Source: Aquicella lusitana (GTDB lineage: Bacteria; Pseudomonadota; Gammaproteobacteria; DSM-16500). Taken from it: a stretch of 64,000 bases of DNA. The notes beneath the pieces were generated by a model. That model had not been told where the DNA came from, did no database searches, and worked only from the letters and a program-made list of their open reading frames with translations. The position numbers and the translations under genes are program-made. Positions 44,096 to 53,227 of the stretch are shown in pieces; position 1 is the first letter of the stretch, and every line of letters begins with the position of its first letter. The stretch covers positions 1,426,001-1,490,000 of the forward strand of contig NZ_LR699114.1 of the NCBI RefSeq assembly GCF_902459475.1. Reading direction: 5' to 3'.

Positions 44096-44158
44096 ATGAA
44101 TGCTCGTTGTAAAAACTGGATTCCTCCGTTTTCGCTTGCAATCACGGTCTTATCTTGA
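44096..44158 (+). CDS. Micro-ORF of 20 codons with strong ribosome-binding site
   Basis: AAAGGAG lies eight bases before the ATG of MNARCKNWIPPFSLAITVLS. It ends 91 bases before the ankyrin-repeat gene. It may be a leader peptide, or the beginning of a lost secreted protein. Otherwise the spacer 43764-44249 shows only the candidate promoter and a short CCGAC/GTCGG hairpin. Confidence 0.3.
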   Translation: MNARCKNWIPPFSLAITVLS

Positions 44159-44249
44159 TCCTCCTATAAAAAATCAGCTGCTTAACTTCTCGTTAATATT
44201 CAACGTTTATACTAGGCCTCATCATTTCATAACGATTTCCCTATAAATT

Positions 44250-46706
44250 ATGTATTCGCACAGTTACAACTCAAGCATGCTAAAAAAGCTGGAAGCATTC
44301 CTCAACGACGCCTCTTCCAGCCACGGTACACCTGTTTCCGTAAAGTCGTGCCAATGCAATAACATGGAAGCAATCAAGGATTATCTCTACGAACGCTTTC
44401 AGGCACCCCAGAACCAAACGATTTTACTATTATGCGCGGACCATGCCGGTTATGGTGATTTGCTGTTCGGTCTACGAATGGCAGGAGTAATAAAGGAAAA
44501 ATTTCCTTCTATCACCATTCATTTTGTCACGAGCAAATCTGGACAGAAAAAAATACTGGAATTAAGCGGTGGCATTGAATTTGGATTAACTGATTGCATT
44601 TATAACATCGAAGATTATCTGGGTCACATAAATCAAACATACGCTAATGGTGCGTGGTTAGATAATCCAGCACAACTCGAACAACGTGACAAAATGGTAC
44701 CTGATCTGATCATTGAGGCGCCTGTTTACAGCCTTTTAAAACCGAATATTCAGTATTTACCTAATAAAAATAATATTCTCTTAATCTCAGAGTATGGGGC
44801 TGATGCAAACAAGAGTTTTACTACTATTTCATCCTCACAAAAAATGCAGGAATACTTTGAAGTAAATGGTATAAATATCGCAAGCAGTATTGATACCGGT
44901 TTTTTAGAGCATGAATCGGGTATTCTCATTGATCCTTCATTAGCCGCAAACAGCAACCGATTAGCTGCCTGGCAAAGCGTACCGGAACCTTACCGCTCTA
45001 TTTTATTACAACATCGCCAGCCTGCCGCTTATGATCAGGACATTGAGCTTGGGATGGGGTATACAGCAGCTCCTTATCTACAAGGCATCGGAATTTTTGC
45101 TGAACTGCTTGGAAATTCAAATAAAAACGCAGACCTGCTACTACTTGGACACGCATCTGAAGCGTATAGCATGCTTGATGTAAACCAAATTCTAAAAGAA
45201 AATAATTTTGATCTTTTTATTATTCATAACCTCGATAATAACGAAATACAGCATATCCCTTTAAACAATCATCAAGCTAAACAGGCTCGTCCCGAAAGAA
45301 CCTTTAGATTGCTTCATAAAAAAAACATACCTCATGGTCAATTGACGCAATTAAATAAAGTGGCCGGCTGTTTTCGCATTGCAACCGGCGACCAATCCAT
45401 GACTGAAGCGTGCTCCAACCCCGCGGTCGCGGTCGTTGCCTATGAAACCCTACTGCACAAGCGTCCATTTGCGAACAGTATTCGAAGGCTCGCCTCCCGT
45501 TTTGAATCTCTGGCACCTGGCATTTCGAGGGCAGTGGAATTACTCACTTGGTATCCAACCAGCGGACAAGAGCCCGTTTCCCTCTCCTATAGCCAAATAA
45601 AAGAATTAGGCTGCCTAATAAGAAATCCCGCCATCCAGGGTGCACTTGAAAAAATGTATCACCTTATCAGGACTGAATATAATCTGAATCATACCATCAT
45701 CGCGCGTATTAACAGGTTATTGTGGTACGGGTTTAATCCTTCCCTCAAACAACTTGAATCTGAATTATTTCAGCAGATGAAATATGACAATGTTGATCAG
45801 GTTCAGGCCACCATCGAAATGCTGTTAGGTATGCTGAATCAGCCAAAGGAATTTCACAAGATTACGAGCGAAGATTATGTGTATCGCGACGATGGAACAC
45901 TCGAGGACGCGGTTGCCAACAATGATTACTATCAAGTGCTGTTGCATCTTAAATTTGATGAAGAAGGAGCGTTTTTAAAACCGTACTTGAATGAAAATAA
46001 AATCCAGCTGCAGCATTTACTTGAACTCGCTATTTCATCGGGCGCCAGTTTGGATATCATTAAAATTCTATTAGAGGTAGGCGCCAACTCCGAAGCTGCA
46101 AACGCATACGGCCTGACGCCGATTGCCCAAGCTGTTATCAGTCAGCACGTCGACGCTTTGATGTTTTTTATGGAGGCAGGCGCAAACACACTAACCCAGA
46201 CGCCGCAGCAGCATACATTACTCCATCTTGCTGTTTTCAAGCACAATGCCGGAATGCTAAACATAATACTGCAGGCAAATGCCATTGAACTGATCAATTG
46301 GCCAGATAAACATGGTAGAACACCTCTCCACTATGCTGCCATCCATAACGACTTACCCACTTGCAAAATGTTAATTCAACATGGAGCTGATGTATTGCGT
46401 AAAGATAAAGATGAAAAAACAGCCAGCATGTATGCAAAAGATCTTTTACGCCAGTATATTCATCGTACTCAGATGATGCAGGAACATCGTGCCAGCATCA
46501 ATGCGCGATACTTGTTTAAACTGGGACTTACCCGCAAAATTCAATCTTCTTCATTTTTTGGGCAAACCAGAAGTAAGTCCGACCAAACGACTCCTTCTGT
46601 TTGTAACTCAGCAATGATGAAACTCCCATCAGCGCCCAAGAATGACCACGCTATTTCTGCTGCAACTATCAAACTTGATTTCATGTCCAAACGCAGCCAG
46701 CGCTAG
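44250..46706 (+). CDS. Large ankyrin-repeat protein with a glycosyltransferase-like N-terminal region
   Basis: 818 residues. About 545-720 form four to five ankyrin repeats (DGTLEDAVANNDYYQVLLHL, GASLDIIKILLEVGANSEA, NAYGLTPIAQAVISQHVDAL, HGRTPLHYAAIHNDLPTCKM). The N-terminal 450 residues contain LLCADHAGYGDLLFGLRMAG near 65 and IATGDQSMTEACSNP near 379, which recall the nucleotide- and acceptor-binding ends of GT-B glycosyltransferases; this is a weak visual resemblance. The C-terminal 100 residues are Ser/Thr/Lys-rich and disordered. Ankyrin proteins of Legionella and Coxiella are often Dot/Icm effectors. The Shine-Dalgarno sequence is weak. Confidence 0.75.
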   Translation: MYSHSYNSSMLKKLEAFLNDASSSHGTPVSVKSCQCNNMEAIKDYLYERFQAPQNQTILLLCADHAGYGDLLFGLRMAGVIKEKFPSITIHFVTSKSGQKKILELSGGIEFGLTDCIYNIEDYLGHINQTYANGAWLDNPAQLEQRDKMVPDLIIEAPVYSLLKPNIQYLPNKNNILLISEYGADANKSFTTISSSQKMQEYFEVNGINIASSIDTGFLEHESGILIDPSLAANSNRLAAWQSVPEPYRSILLQHRQPAAYDQDIELGMGYTAAPYLQGIGIFAELLGNSNKNADLLLLGHASEAYSMLDVNQILKENNFDLFIIHNLDNNEIQHIPLNNHQAKQARPERTFRLLHKKNIPHGQLTQLNKVAGCFRIATGDQSMTEACSNPAVAVVAYETLLHKRPFANSIRRLASRFESLAPGISRAVELLTWYPTSGQEPVSLSYSQIKELGCLIRNPAIQGALEKMYHLIRTEYNLNHTIIARINRLLWYGFNPSLKQLESELFQQMKYDNVDQVQATIEMLLGMLNQPKEFHKITSEDYVYRDDGTLEDAVANNDYYQVLLHLKFDEEGAFLKPYLNENKIQLQHLLELAISSGASLDIIKILLEVGANSEAANAYGLTPIAQAVISQHVDALMFFMEAGANTLTQTPQQHTLLHLAVFKHNAGMLNIILQANAIELINWPDKHGRTPLHYAAIHNDLPTCKMLIQHGADVLRKDKDEKTASMYAKDLLRQYIHRTQMMQEHRASINARYLFKLGLTRKIQSSSFFGQTRSKSDQTTPSVCNSAMMKLPSAPKNDHAISAATIKLDFMSKRSQR

Positions 46707-46859
46707 TTTGATAGCAGCTTGAAATCATTGAGCACTACTGCCTTTAAGCTGCTTCGATCCGTTCGGTTGGCATCTCGCAATTTTCTTTTTGAGCGATATA
46801 ATAGCGAAGTGCGAATATCCGGTCCGAATGATCTATTCTTTACCAAAAAGGTATACCCT

Positions 46860-48515
46860 ATGCTTGCCATTATTGATGCCTATCGCGCTGGCCTCCTTCG
46901 CTGGAATAACTGGCGGCCTAATCTGATTTCCGGGCTTATCGTAGGGGTCGTCGCCCTGCCTCTCGCTATGGCTTTTGCTATCGCATCGGGCGTCAAACCA
47001 GAGCAAGGATTGTATACAGCCATCATCGCCGGCTTTATTGTTGGTGTTTTTGGCGGCAGCCGAGTCCAAATTGCAGGTCCAACAGGCGCCTTTATTGTCA
47101 TCCTCGCCCACATTACCGCTCAGTATGGGGTAGACGGTTTGCAAATCGCGACGCTGCTCGCAGGTTTTGTTCTTATATTTATGGGCATACTTAAGCTTGG
47201 TAACGTGATTAAATACATTCCCGATCCTGTCATCGTGGGTTTTACCACAGGGATTGGCTTTATCATTTTTGTTGGGGAATGGAAGGATTTTTTTGGTTTT
47301 AGCCAAACGCTTCCGCTGAATGCAGCTTTTTATCAAAAGCTGATCTGGTCCTTTCATGCGCTTCCAAACCTTAACGTCACCACGACCGCTATTGCGGTCT
47401 TAAGCCTTTTATTAACCATTCTGTCACCCCGATTAATAAAGTGGATACCAGGACCGCTTATTGCCATGCTAACCGCGACGGGACTGCAAATCTATTTTAA
47501 ATTTGATAGCGTGGCTACCATTGGGAGTACGTTTGGCGGTATACCACAACAACTGCCACAATTCCATATTCCTTCGCTTACACTGGGTCACGTGTCCGGA
47601 TTAATCGGCCCTGCTTTTACAATTGCATTGCTCGGCGCAATTGAATCTCTCCTATCGGCTACCGCTGCAGACGGGATGGCACGTACTCGCCATTACTCTA
47701 ATCAGGAATTAATCGGACAGGGCCTTGCTAATATTGCCGCGCCCTTATTTGGCGGTTTTGCGGCAACCGGCGCCATCGCGCGTACCGCCACCAATGTCCG
47801 CAACGGTGGAAACTGTCCTCTCGCTGCCGTCACACACTCTATTTTTTTGCTGCTGGTCATCATTTTTCTGGCGCCGCTTGCGTCATACGTTCCACTCTGC
47901 GCACTCGCCGCTATCCTTTTTGTGGTTGCGTACAATATGAGCGACCTACCCCATTTTTTTCATATCCTCAAACGCGCACCACGCTATGATGTAGTCGTTT
48001 TGCTCATTACTTTCTTCCTGACGGTTTTTACAGATCTGGTGGTGGCGGTCAATGTGGGTGTGATTTTAGCGATGCTATTTTTTATTCGCCGCATGAGCCA
48101 AATTGTCAATATAGAAGAACAAACCAGAGAAAAATTACAGGCTGAACTGGCTGCAAATGGCATCGATACCATACCCAGTGACACGATTGTTTACACTATT
48201 CAAGGTCCCTTCTTTTTCGGTGCCGCTGAAAAAATCGAACGGGCGCTGGCGGCGGCGCATCTTGATTCTAAAACCATTATTTTTCGCCTCAAGGAAGTAC
48301 CTTTTATGGACATGACCGGCCTCGAAACATTCAGCGAATTGATCGCTGAATACCGTAAACGTGGTATTAATATCTATCTTTGCGAAGCCAATGACAAAGT
48401 TAAACGAAAGCTGGCAAGCATCGGTATTTTCCGGCTGATTACCAAAAAGCGTGTTTTTAACACGCTTGCAGACGCAATAGCAATATCCCAAAAAGGGAAA
48501 GCACCGCCAGCTTGA
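46860..48515 (+). CDS. SulP-family anion transporter with STAS domain
   Basis: About 551 residues. RPNLISGLIVGVVALPLAMAFAIASG opens the SulP transport domain of 12-14 helices; QIAGPTGAFIVILA, ESLLSATAADGMA and ATGAIARTATNVRNGG are family signatures. A C-terminal STAS domain (about 430-540) contains FRLKEVPFMDMTGLETF. SulP proteins carry sulfate or bicarbonate. The ATG at 46860 has AAGG nine bases before it; a longer TTG frame from 46719 looks non-coding in its first 47 codons. CysZ lies nearby on the opposite strand, which favours sulfate. Confidence 0.92.
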   Translation: MLAIIDAYRAGLLRWNNWRPNLISGLIVGVVALPLAMAFAIASGVKPEQGLYTAIIAGFIVGVFGGSRVQIAGPTGAFIVILAHITAQYGVDGLQIATLLAGFVLIFMGILKLGNVIKYIPDPVIVGFTTGIGFIIFVGEWKDFFGFSQTLPLNAAFYQKLIWSFHALPNLNVTTTAIAVLSLLLTILSPRLIKWIPGPLIAMLTATGLQIYFKFDSVATIGSTFGGIPQQLPQFHIPSLTLGHVSGLIGPAFTIALLGAIESLLSATAADGMARTRHYSNQELIGQGLANIAAPLFGGFAATGAIARTATNVRNGGNCPLAAVTHSIFLLLVIIFLAPLASYVPLCALAAILFVVAYNMSDLPHFFHILKRAPRYDVVVLLITFFLTVFTDLVVAVNVGVILAMLFFIRRMSQIVNIEEQTREKLQAELAANGIDTIPSDTIVYTIQGPFFFGAAEKIERALAAAHLDSKTIIFRLKEVPFMDMTGLETFSELIAEYRKRGINIYLCEANDKVKRKLASIGIFRLITKKRVFNTLADAIAISQKGKAPPA

Positions 48516-48888
48516 ATATTTCCAGCATACCGTACAATGCATGCTGATAAGTAGGCGGTGGTTTGATTCCCTTTAATATCAAATCAACGCGCTGACTGAG
48601 TTCCGGAAACAGCCAGAAAACCTGCAGGCACAAGCTGATACCTGCACTTGCGATCAGGATTTTTTTAAGCAGATCAATCTGAACAAAAAAAGCACAAATC
48701 ACCAATATGGCTAGCAAACCGAGCTGAACATAATTGAATACGCCAAAAACCGTACGCCCGACATCAAAACCGACTGGCTTTGTTAAAGTAGGCGCATTAA
48801 ATTTGACAATACTTTCCATGCCTATCGCAAGCATCATGCCAACCCAGACGAGGGCCACCATCACCATCAGCATCTTACCATTCGACAT
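48457..48888 (-). CDS. Four-helix membrane protein of unknown function
   Basis: 143 residues with hydrophobic segments near 6-26, 50-75, 80-100 and 118-140. The ATG at 48888 is chosen because GGGAGGG stands about five bases upstream. Its last 59 bases overlap the 3' end of the SulP gene on the other strand. It follows cysZ on the minus strand with a 52-base gap, possibly in the same operon. Confidence 0.7.
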   Translation of the reverse strand: MSNGKMLMVMVALVWVGMMLAIGMESIVKFNAPTLTKPVGFDVGRTVFGVFNYVQLGLLAILVICAFFVQIDLLKKILIASAGISLCLQVFWLFPELSQRVDLILKGIKPPPTYQHALYGMLEIFKLAVLSLFGILLLRLQAC

Positions 48889-48940
48889 AACTTGCCCTCC
48901 CACCCTTGGATAAGGTGCCATTCTACCAACTTTGATTAAT

Positions 48941-49702
48941 TTAAAAAGGTCGATTCAAGCCAGGAACGAAGATACCGCTTTGTGATTCTTCAATCCAGAA
49001 CCGAGTAGCTGCCGCAGCCGCAGCAGGGATAGTGAAAAAATTTAACACAGGAATCATACTGGCAATGAGCACACTCGCGCCAAACCCCAGCGATGTCCAT
49101 CGCCTCTGACCGAGCCAGGCACGCACATCATTTAGCGGGATACGATGATTATCCGTGGGGTAGTCAATATAAGTGAGCGCCATAAACCAGGCATTAAATA
49201 TAAACCATAAAACAACAGCAAACGGCTGCGCCAGGGGAATAAAAAATAAAACCAGCAGCACGATCGCACGCGGCAGGTAATAGCCAATAATGGCGAACTG
49301 ACGGCCCAGTATGCGTGGCACATCCTTGATATTTTCAAGCAGTCCGCGCGCCTCAGGCATTTTTCCTGTCAGGTACTGTTCGACTTTTTCTGCCAGTAAA
49401 CTGTTAAAAGGTGCAGCGACAATATTGCCTATTGTCACAAAGGCATAAATAAAAATCAGAAAAAAGCCAACGAAAAAAAATAGCCAAAGAATATTCCCCA
49501 ACCACTGCAGCCATGTCGGCAGTAAACTTTCAAACCAATGGTTAAATGCATCCATATAATGGAACAACAGCATAAGCAGGATAATAAAGAGAACAATATT
49601 GATAATCAGGGGAAGGATAACATAACGTCTCAGGCCGGGTTTGGAAATCAGACCAAAACCGGCCATGAGATAATAAAAACCGGAAAAAGGATTATTTACC
49701 AC
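48941..49702 (-). CDS. cysZ: CysZ/EI24-family sulfate uptake protein
   Basis: 253 residues, four or more hydrophobic segments. The N-terminal NNPFSGFYYLMAGFGLISKPGLRRYVILPL, the TIGNIVAAPFNSLLAEKVEQYL stretch, the QPFAVVLWFIFNAWFMALTYIDYP segment and the GFGASVLIASMIPVLNFFTIPAAAAAAT end are the CysZ signature regions. CysZ allows sulfate into the cell for cysteine synthesis. GTG start; the gene overlaps its upstream neighbour by seven bases, so coupled. Confidence 0.9.
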   Translation of the reverse strand: MVNNPFSGFYYLMAGFGLISKPGLRRYVILPLIINIVLFIILLMLLFHYMDAFNHWFESLLPTWLQWLGNILWLFFFVGFFLIFIYAFVTIGNIVAAPFNSLLAEKVEQYLTGKMPEARGLLENIKDVPRILGRQFAIIGYYLPRAIVLLVLFFIPLAQPFAVVLWFIFNAWFMALTYIDYPTDNHRIPLNDVRAWLGQRRWTSLGFGASVLIASMIPVLNFFTIPAAAAAATRFWIEESQSGIFVPGLNRPF

Positions 49703-50196
49703 CTTTTATCCCGTCGTAATTGAAAAATGCAGATGATCAGGATAAGGGGAAGAATGATATCCATCCAGAACCAAGTGCCGGCATTGCCCGGTGCAAAATT
49801 TTGATATTGTATCATTTGGTAAATGTGGCCTCCCGCAGCACCCCACAAAAAGATAGTGGCGCCAATCACCGTAGCAAGGCGAAAGCCAAAGCTTGCTTTA
49901 AAGGAAAGAATGGCAAGCACGCCGATGGCAAGGTCAGCCATGGCTACTTCCCATTGGAAAGGACTGGTTGGCCAGCCAATGTTGGCTGCGGACATCTCTG
50001 GATAAAAAGCATGAAAAAACGCAGCATACAAGCCCGTGAATCCAATGGCAAAGAGAGCAATCCATCGATAAACAATTTCATATTCTGGCACAGTCCTTCT
50101 GTAAATCAGCCAGTGAAAGATAATGAAAAAAATAGCCAGAGCAAACATGGCCAGATCAAAGTTAGTCATCACCCAGGTAATCCAGTCTGCGAGCAT
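49696..50196 (-). CDS. Membrane protein, DUF6790-like
   Basis: 166 residues with five hydrophobic segments. EYEIVYRWIALFAIGFTGLY, MADLAIGVLAILSF and GAAGGHIYQMIQYQNFAPGNAG match a widespread small family of unknown function that I recall as DUF6790. AAGGAG is before the ATG. It overlaps cysZ by seven bases. Confidence 0.75.
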   Translation of the reverse strand: MLADWITWVMTNFDLAMFALAIFFIIFHWLIYRRTVPEYEIVYRWIALFAIGFTGLYAAFFHAFYPEMSAANIGWPTSPFQWEVAMADLAIGVLAILSFKASFGFRLATVIGATIFLWGAAGGHIYQMIQYQNFAPGNAGTWFWMDIILPLILIICIFQLRRDKRW

Positions 50197-50310
50197 ATCC
50201 TTATCTCCTTCTTTGATGCCAGTCGAATCGAGCGTGTTTCAATGAATTGTCATGGGTACGAAGCCCTGCATAACAACCGTTACACGCTCAACAAAATCAG
50301 CTCTATCTTA

Positions 50311-51531
50311 TCATGAAAGATCGGATTGATACCGCCAGAATTTAGGCAGAAAATAACAACTGGCAAGTACGGCTGCCACACAAAGCACACCGCCGGAAAC
50401 GACAGAAACGGTAATGCCAAACGCTGCGGCCACCAGTCCCGCTTCAGTATCACCCAGTTTGGGCCCGCTTAAATAGCTGATCATTTCAATGCCCGCCATC
50501 CGGCCGCGCAGTTCATTAGGGATGGTTTCATTCCACATTGTCATACGAAAAATACCACTGATGCCGTCAAACGCGCCCGCTAAAACAAGGAAAAAAAGCG
50601 CCAACCAGAAATTGGATGCGAGCCCAAAGAAAATAATGGCTACACCCCAAAAAGCAGCGGCCACCGCTATGGCAACGCCATGACGTTTGACGCCCGCAAT
50701 CCAGCCGCTAAAGAAAGAAACAACAAGCGCCCCTACCGCTGGCGCTGAATACATCATACCCAACACTTTGGGGCCGCCAAATGAAAGCGCAATGGCAGGA
50801 AACAAGGCCGTCGGCATACCAAAGACCATCGCAACAAAATCAATAACATAGGTCCCCACCAATTCCTGCCGGGAAAGCGCGTACTTTAAACCTTTTTTGA
50901 GCGCCAACAAGGTGGATTCATTCATCGCCGCAGTGGGTTTGGGGATGTGGGTCATGCATAATATGGCGATGAGTGAAACGAGAAAGGTCGCAAAATCCAC
51001 CAGATAAGTTTCAAAGATACCTGCATGCGCGATAATAAGGCCGCCAATCGCAGGCCCCGCTATCATGGCAACGCTGAATTTGAATGTGCCTAGCGAACTC
51101 ACAATAGGCAAATCTTTTTTCTCGACAATCTGTTGCACAATACTGTCAAGCGCAGGACGGTGCAGACCATTAAAAGCAGACATCAAGGATGAAACGACAA
51201 AGATGACCCAGATGTGCGGCACAGCGACCCATGAGTTCAGCGCAAGCAGCAGACAGCCAACCGCCAATACCGCTTCTGCCACTAATAACAAAAGTCGCCT
51301 GTGATAGCGGTCCGCAAAAACGCCGCCGATGAGCGCCGTCACCAGTAGGGGCAATAGCTGGGCAAGACTCAAAAGCCCTACCATTAAGGTTGAGCGCGTT
51401 TCCATGTAAATCTGATAGGGCAAAGCCACACCCGTAATCATGGTACCCAAGAAGGAAACGAATTGGCCGATATATAACAGTGTGAAATTGCGATTACGGC
51501 GAAAAATGGAGAGATTAATGAAGTAACTCAT
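50311..51531 (-). CDS. MFS efflux transporter, EntS/enterobactin-exporter-like
   Basis: 406 residues and 12 helices. RNRNFTLLYIGQFVSFLGTMITGVALPYQIY in helix 1, GGVFADRYHRRLLLL after helix 2 and the middle NELRGRMAGIEMISYLSGPKLGD match the DHA3-type group with EntS and related drug or siderophore exporters. No siderophore-synthesis gene is adjacent. No good Shine-Dalgarno sequence is seen before the ATG. Confidence 0.88.
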   Translation of the reverse strand: MSYFINLSIFRRNRNFTLLYIGQFVSFLGTMITGVALPYQIYMETRSTLMVGLLSLAQLLPLLVTALIGGVFADRYHRRLLLLVAEAVLAVGCLLLALNSWVAVPHIWVIFVVSSLMSAFNGLHRPALDSIVQQIVEKKDLPIVSSLGTFKFSVAMIAGPAIGGLIIAHAGIFETYLVDFATFLVSLIAILCMTHIPKPTAAMNESTLLALKKGLKYALSRQELVGTYVIDFVAMVFGMPTALFPAIALSFGGPKVLGMMYSAPAVGALVVSFFSGWIAGVKRHGVAIAVAAAFWGVAIIFFGLASNFWLALFFLVLAGAFDGISGIFRMTMWNETIPNELRGRMAGIEMISYLSGPKLGDTEAGLVAAAFGITVSVVSGGVLCVAAVLASCYFLPKFWRYQSDLS

Positions 51532-51688
51532 AATGTGTGTTTAAAACTAATAGATTATTAGAAAGGGATAATAGTGGTTTTCTTAAAAAATGGGAAGCGC
51601 CTTAACGTACAAGAAAGCCATCATTTCAAAAATGACATAACTTTGGGTGTTCGCAAGCAAGAGATGGCTGAGATGGCTCAGCAGCTCT

Positions 51689-52342
51689 TTACTCAATTGA
51701 CCCATAAATTGAACAGGGTTGATTAGCATGATAAGCCCAATATTTGTCCCCATAGGACCAGTGCCACCATTCAGCAGGATAATTAACAAACCCAACGCGG
51801 GAGAGGGCATAAATCAGTAGACTGCGATTTGCTCTTGCAGCATCAGTAATATGCGCGGCATGCGTAAAATTTCGATTTTGATTTTTATCCGGCGTCTCAT
51901 CTAAAACAGAGCCCATATCCAGCTCCTGGCCATTGGCATCTATTAAAGTGATATCAATCGCTCCGCCTGTTGAATGCGGCGGTACATCTTCCGGAGGCGC
52001 CACATATTTAGTCACTTCGCGTTTTAATATGTGTTCATCCCACTCAGGATGAACATCAGCAAGATGCGCATAGTATTCGCGATAAATCAATCTCTGGATC
52101 GAGAGGGGTCTGTGGCCTTCTGAAAATAAAAAAGTGATGCCTTGCGGTAAATATTGCTGCGCAGCAACCAATTTAGTAGCAACAGACTGACGCACCTTCG
52201 TATAGCCAGCATAAAAACTGGCACGATTTAAACTGATCTGAAAATGAAGGTCTTTTAAATCTATCAACGGCTCATGGCATTCTTTCACAGGCATTGCCCA
52301 GATTTTAGGATCGGAGATAAGTAAAAAATCAGTATCGCTCAT
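51689..52342 (-). CDS. D-alanyl-D-alanine dipeptidase, DdpX/VanX-type (M15D)
   Basis: About 217 residues. Zinc ligands are in HSTGGAIDITL (His and Asp) and AEWWHWSYGDKYWA (catalytic Glu and last His), the M15D signature; GHRPLSIQRLIY is the conserved Arg region. The enzyme cleaves D-Ala-D-Ala in peptidoglycan recycling or nutrition. The ATG at 52342 is decided by GGAGA about eight bases upstream; the longer frame to 52489 runs through a dispersed repeat and is rejected. Confidence 0.92.
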   Translation of the reverse strand: MSDTDFLLISDPKIWAMPVKECHEPLIDLKDLHFQISLNRASFYAGYTKVRQSVATKLVAAQQYLPQGITFLFSEGHRPLSIQRLIYREYYAHLADVHPEWDEHILKREVTKYVAPPEDVPPHSTGGAIDITLIDANGQELDMGSVLDETPDKNQNRNFTHAAHITDAARANRSLLIYALSRVGFVNYPAEWWHWSYGDKYWAYHANQPCSIYGSIE

Positions 52343-52449
52343 ATAAGAGTCTCCGCTAATATGAAAAAAACTTGTTAAACTGAACTTGGCCATTTTTGAA
52401 AAGCATTCCTCTGTGCACGACAAAATTTCTAACCGTTCGCCCTGAGGAG

Positions 52450-52474
52450 GCCGCAAAGCGGCCGTCTCGAAGGG
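52450..52474. repeat. 25-bp repeat, inverted copy at 52784-52808
   Basis: Contains GCCGTCTCGAAGGG and a GGCCGC-AAA-GCGGCC hairpin. The inverse at 52784-52808 matches at 24 of 25 positions. Confidence 0.65.
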
Positions 52475-52783
52475 TGACCTTCTCGCCAAGGAGGAAATAT
52501 AGGGAACATATCAGCCAGTTGCGAAGTAGTTTAAACAGACATTTCAAATGGAACAAGGCTAGGATGACCTGCTTTGTGCAGATGCTACTTTTTACGATAC
52601 GGACAGTCAATCTGAACAGATTGGCTTGTGTATGATTCAAAGTGGAGCGACTGAGCAAACCGAAGCGGAGAACATTCATGTTTTGGGTATACATGCTGAA
52701 GAAAAAAGAAGGATTAATCAGGGGTGGTGATTGGCAAGGATTGTCAATTTATGCAAAAGGCGAAAGAAATTTGATTAAAAATG

Positions 52784-52808
52784 CCCTTCGAGACGGCCGC
52801 TTCGCGGC
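52784..52808. repeat. Inverted copy of the 52450 repeat
   Basis: Begins CCCTTCGAGACGGCCGC. The spacer 52343-53227 (about 880 bases) contains this, the element at 52853, and the hairpin at 52976, and no supported gene; the stretch 53040-53227 shows nothing recognisable. Confidence 0.65.
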
Positions 52809-52852
52809 GTCTGGATCCCGCTGATAAGCAGCGGGACGACGGCGGGCGGGAG

Positions 52853-52883
52853 ATCCTTCAAGCAAAAAAAACGCTCTCAGGAT
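52853..52883. repeat. Copy of the dispersed repeat seen at 14312-14381
   Basis: GATCCTTCAAGCAAAA then CGCTCTCAGGATA matches the second half of the element at 14361-14381. Confidence 0.5.
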
Positions 52884-52975
52884 AACAGCATTATCGAGCA
52901 TTTTGTAAAAATGGCCAACTTCCGGTTAAAGAGGGTGTTTAATTGTGCCATCCTTGTATTAACCTCTCTGTCATT

Positions 52976-53009
52976 CCGCTATGTGTATTTTCAAGTTTGC
53001 GCATAGCGG
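52976..53009. repeat. Hairpin CCGCTATG/CATAGCGG
   Basis: Eight-base perfect arms around an 18-base loop, within the repeat-rich spacer before the IS110 transposase. Confidence 0.45.
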
Positions 53010-53227
53010 CATCTCCTGCTAATAAAAGCACTTATTTTTCAATTTAAAACCAACTCAGAAGCCAGCTCTTATACCGATCCTATCACTAGACCTTGTAGGC
53101 CAATCTGCTATTCGTGGTCGTTTCCGTAAAAACGCGCACAAGTTGTTCATTCGGTCTTATAATGCCTGCCCCAAACTCGCGAACGTGGTCCCTAAAAATT
53201 ACAGACTCACAGGATGACTGAACGAGG

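Noticed and set aside
46833-47357. 174-codon minus-strand frame opposite the SulP gene
   Set aside because: Antisense to well-conserved SulP signature motifs; no start signal.
49720-50316. 198-codon plus-strand frame at 49720-50316
   Set aside because: It is antisense to the DUF6790-like gene, which has the better start, AAGGAG site and membrane-helix pattern.
52356-52694. Minus-strand frame of 112 codons upstream of the dipeptidase gene
   Set aside because: It runs through the dispersed 25-bp repeat, overlaps the true dipeptidase start region and has no ribosome-binding site or recognisable domain.
52642-52824. Plus-strand 60-codon frame containing MFWVYMLKK, slightly like a GIY-YIG start
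   Set aside because: The glycine/tyrosine pair and the catalytic Arg and Glu of GIY-YIG enzymes are missing, and the end is repeat sequence.
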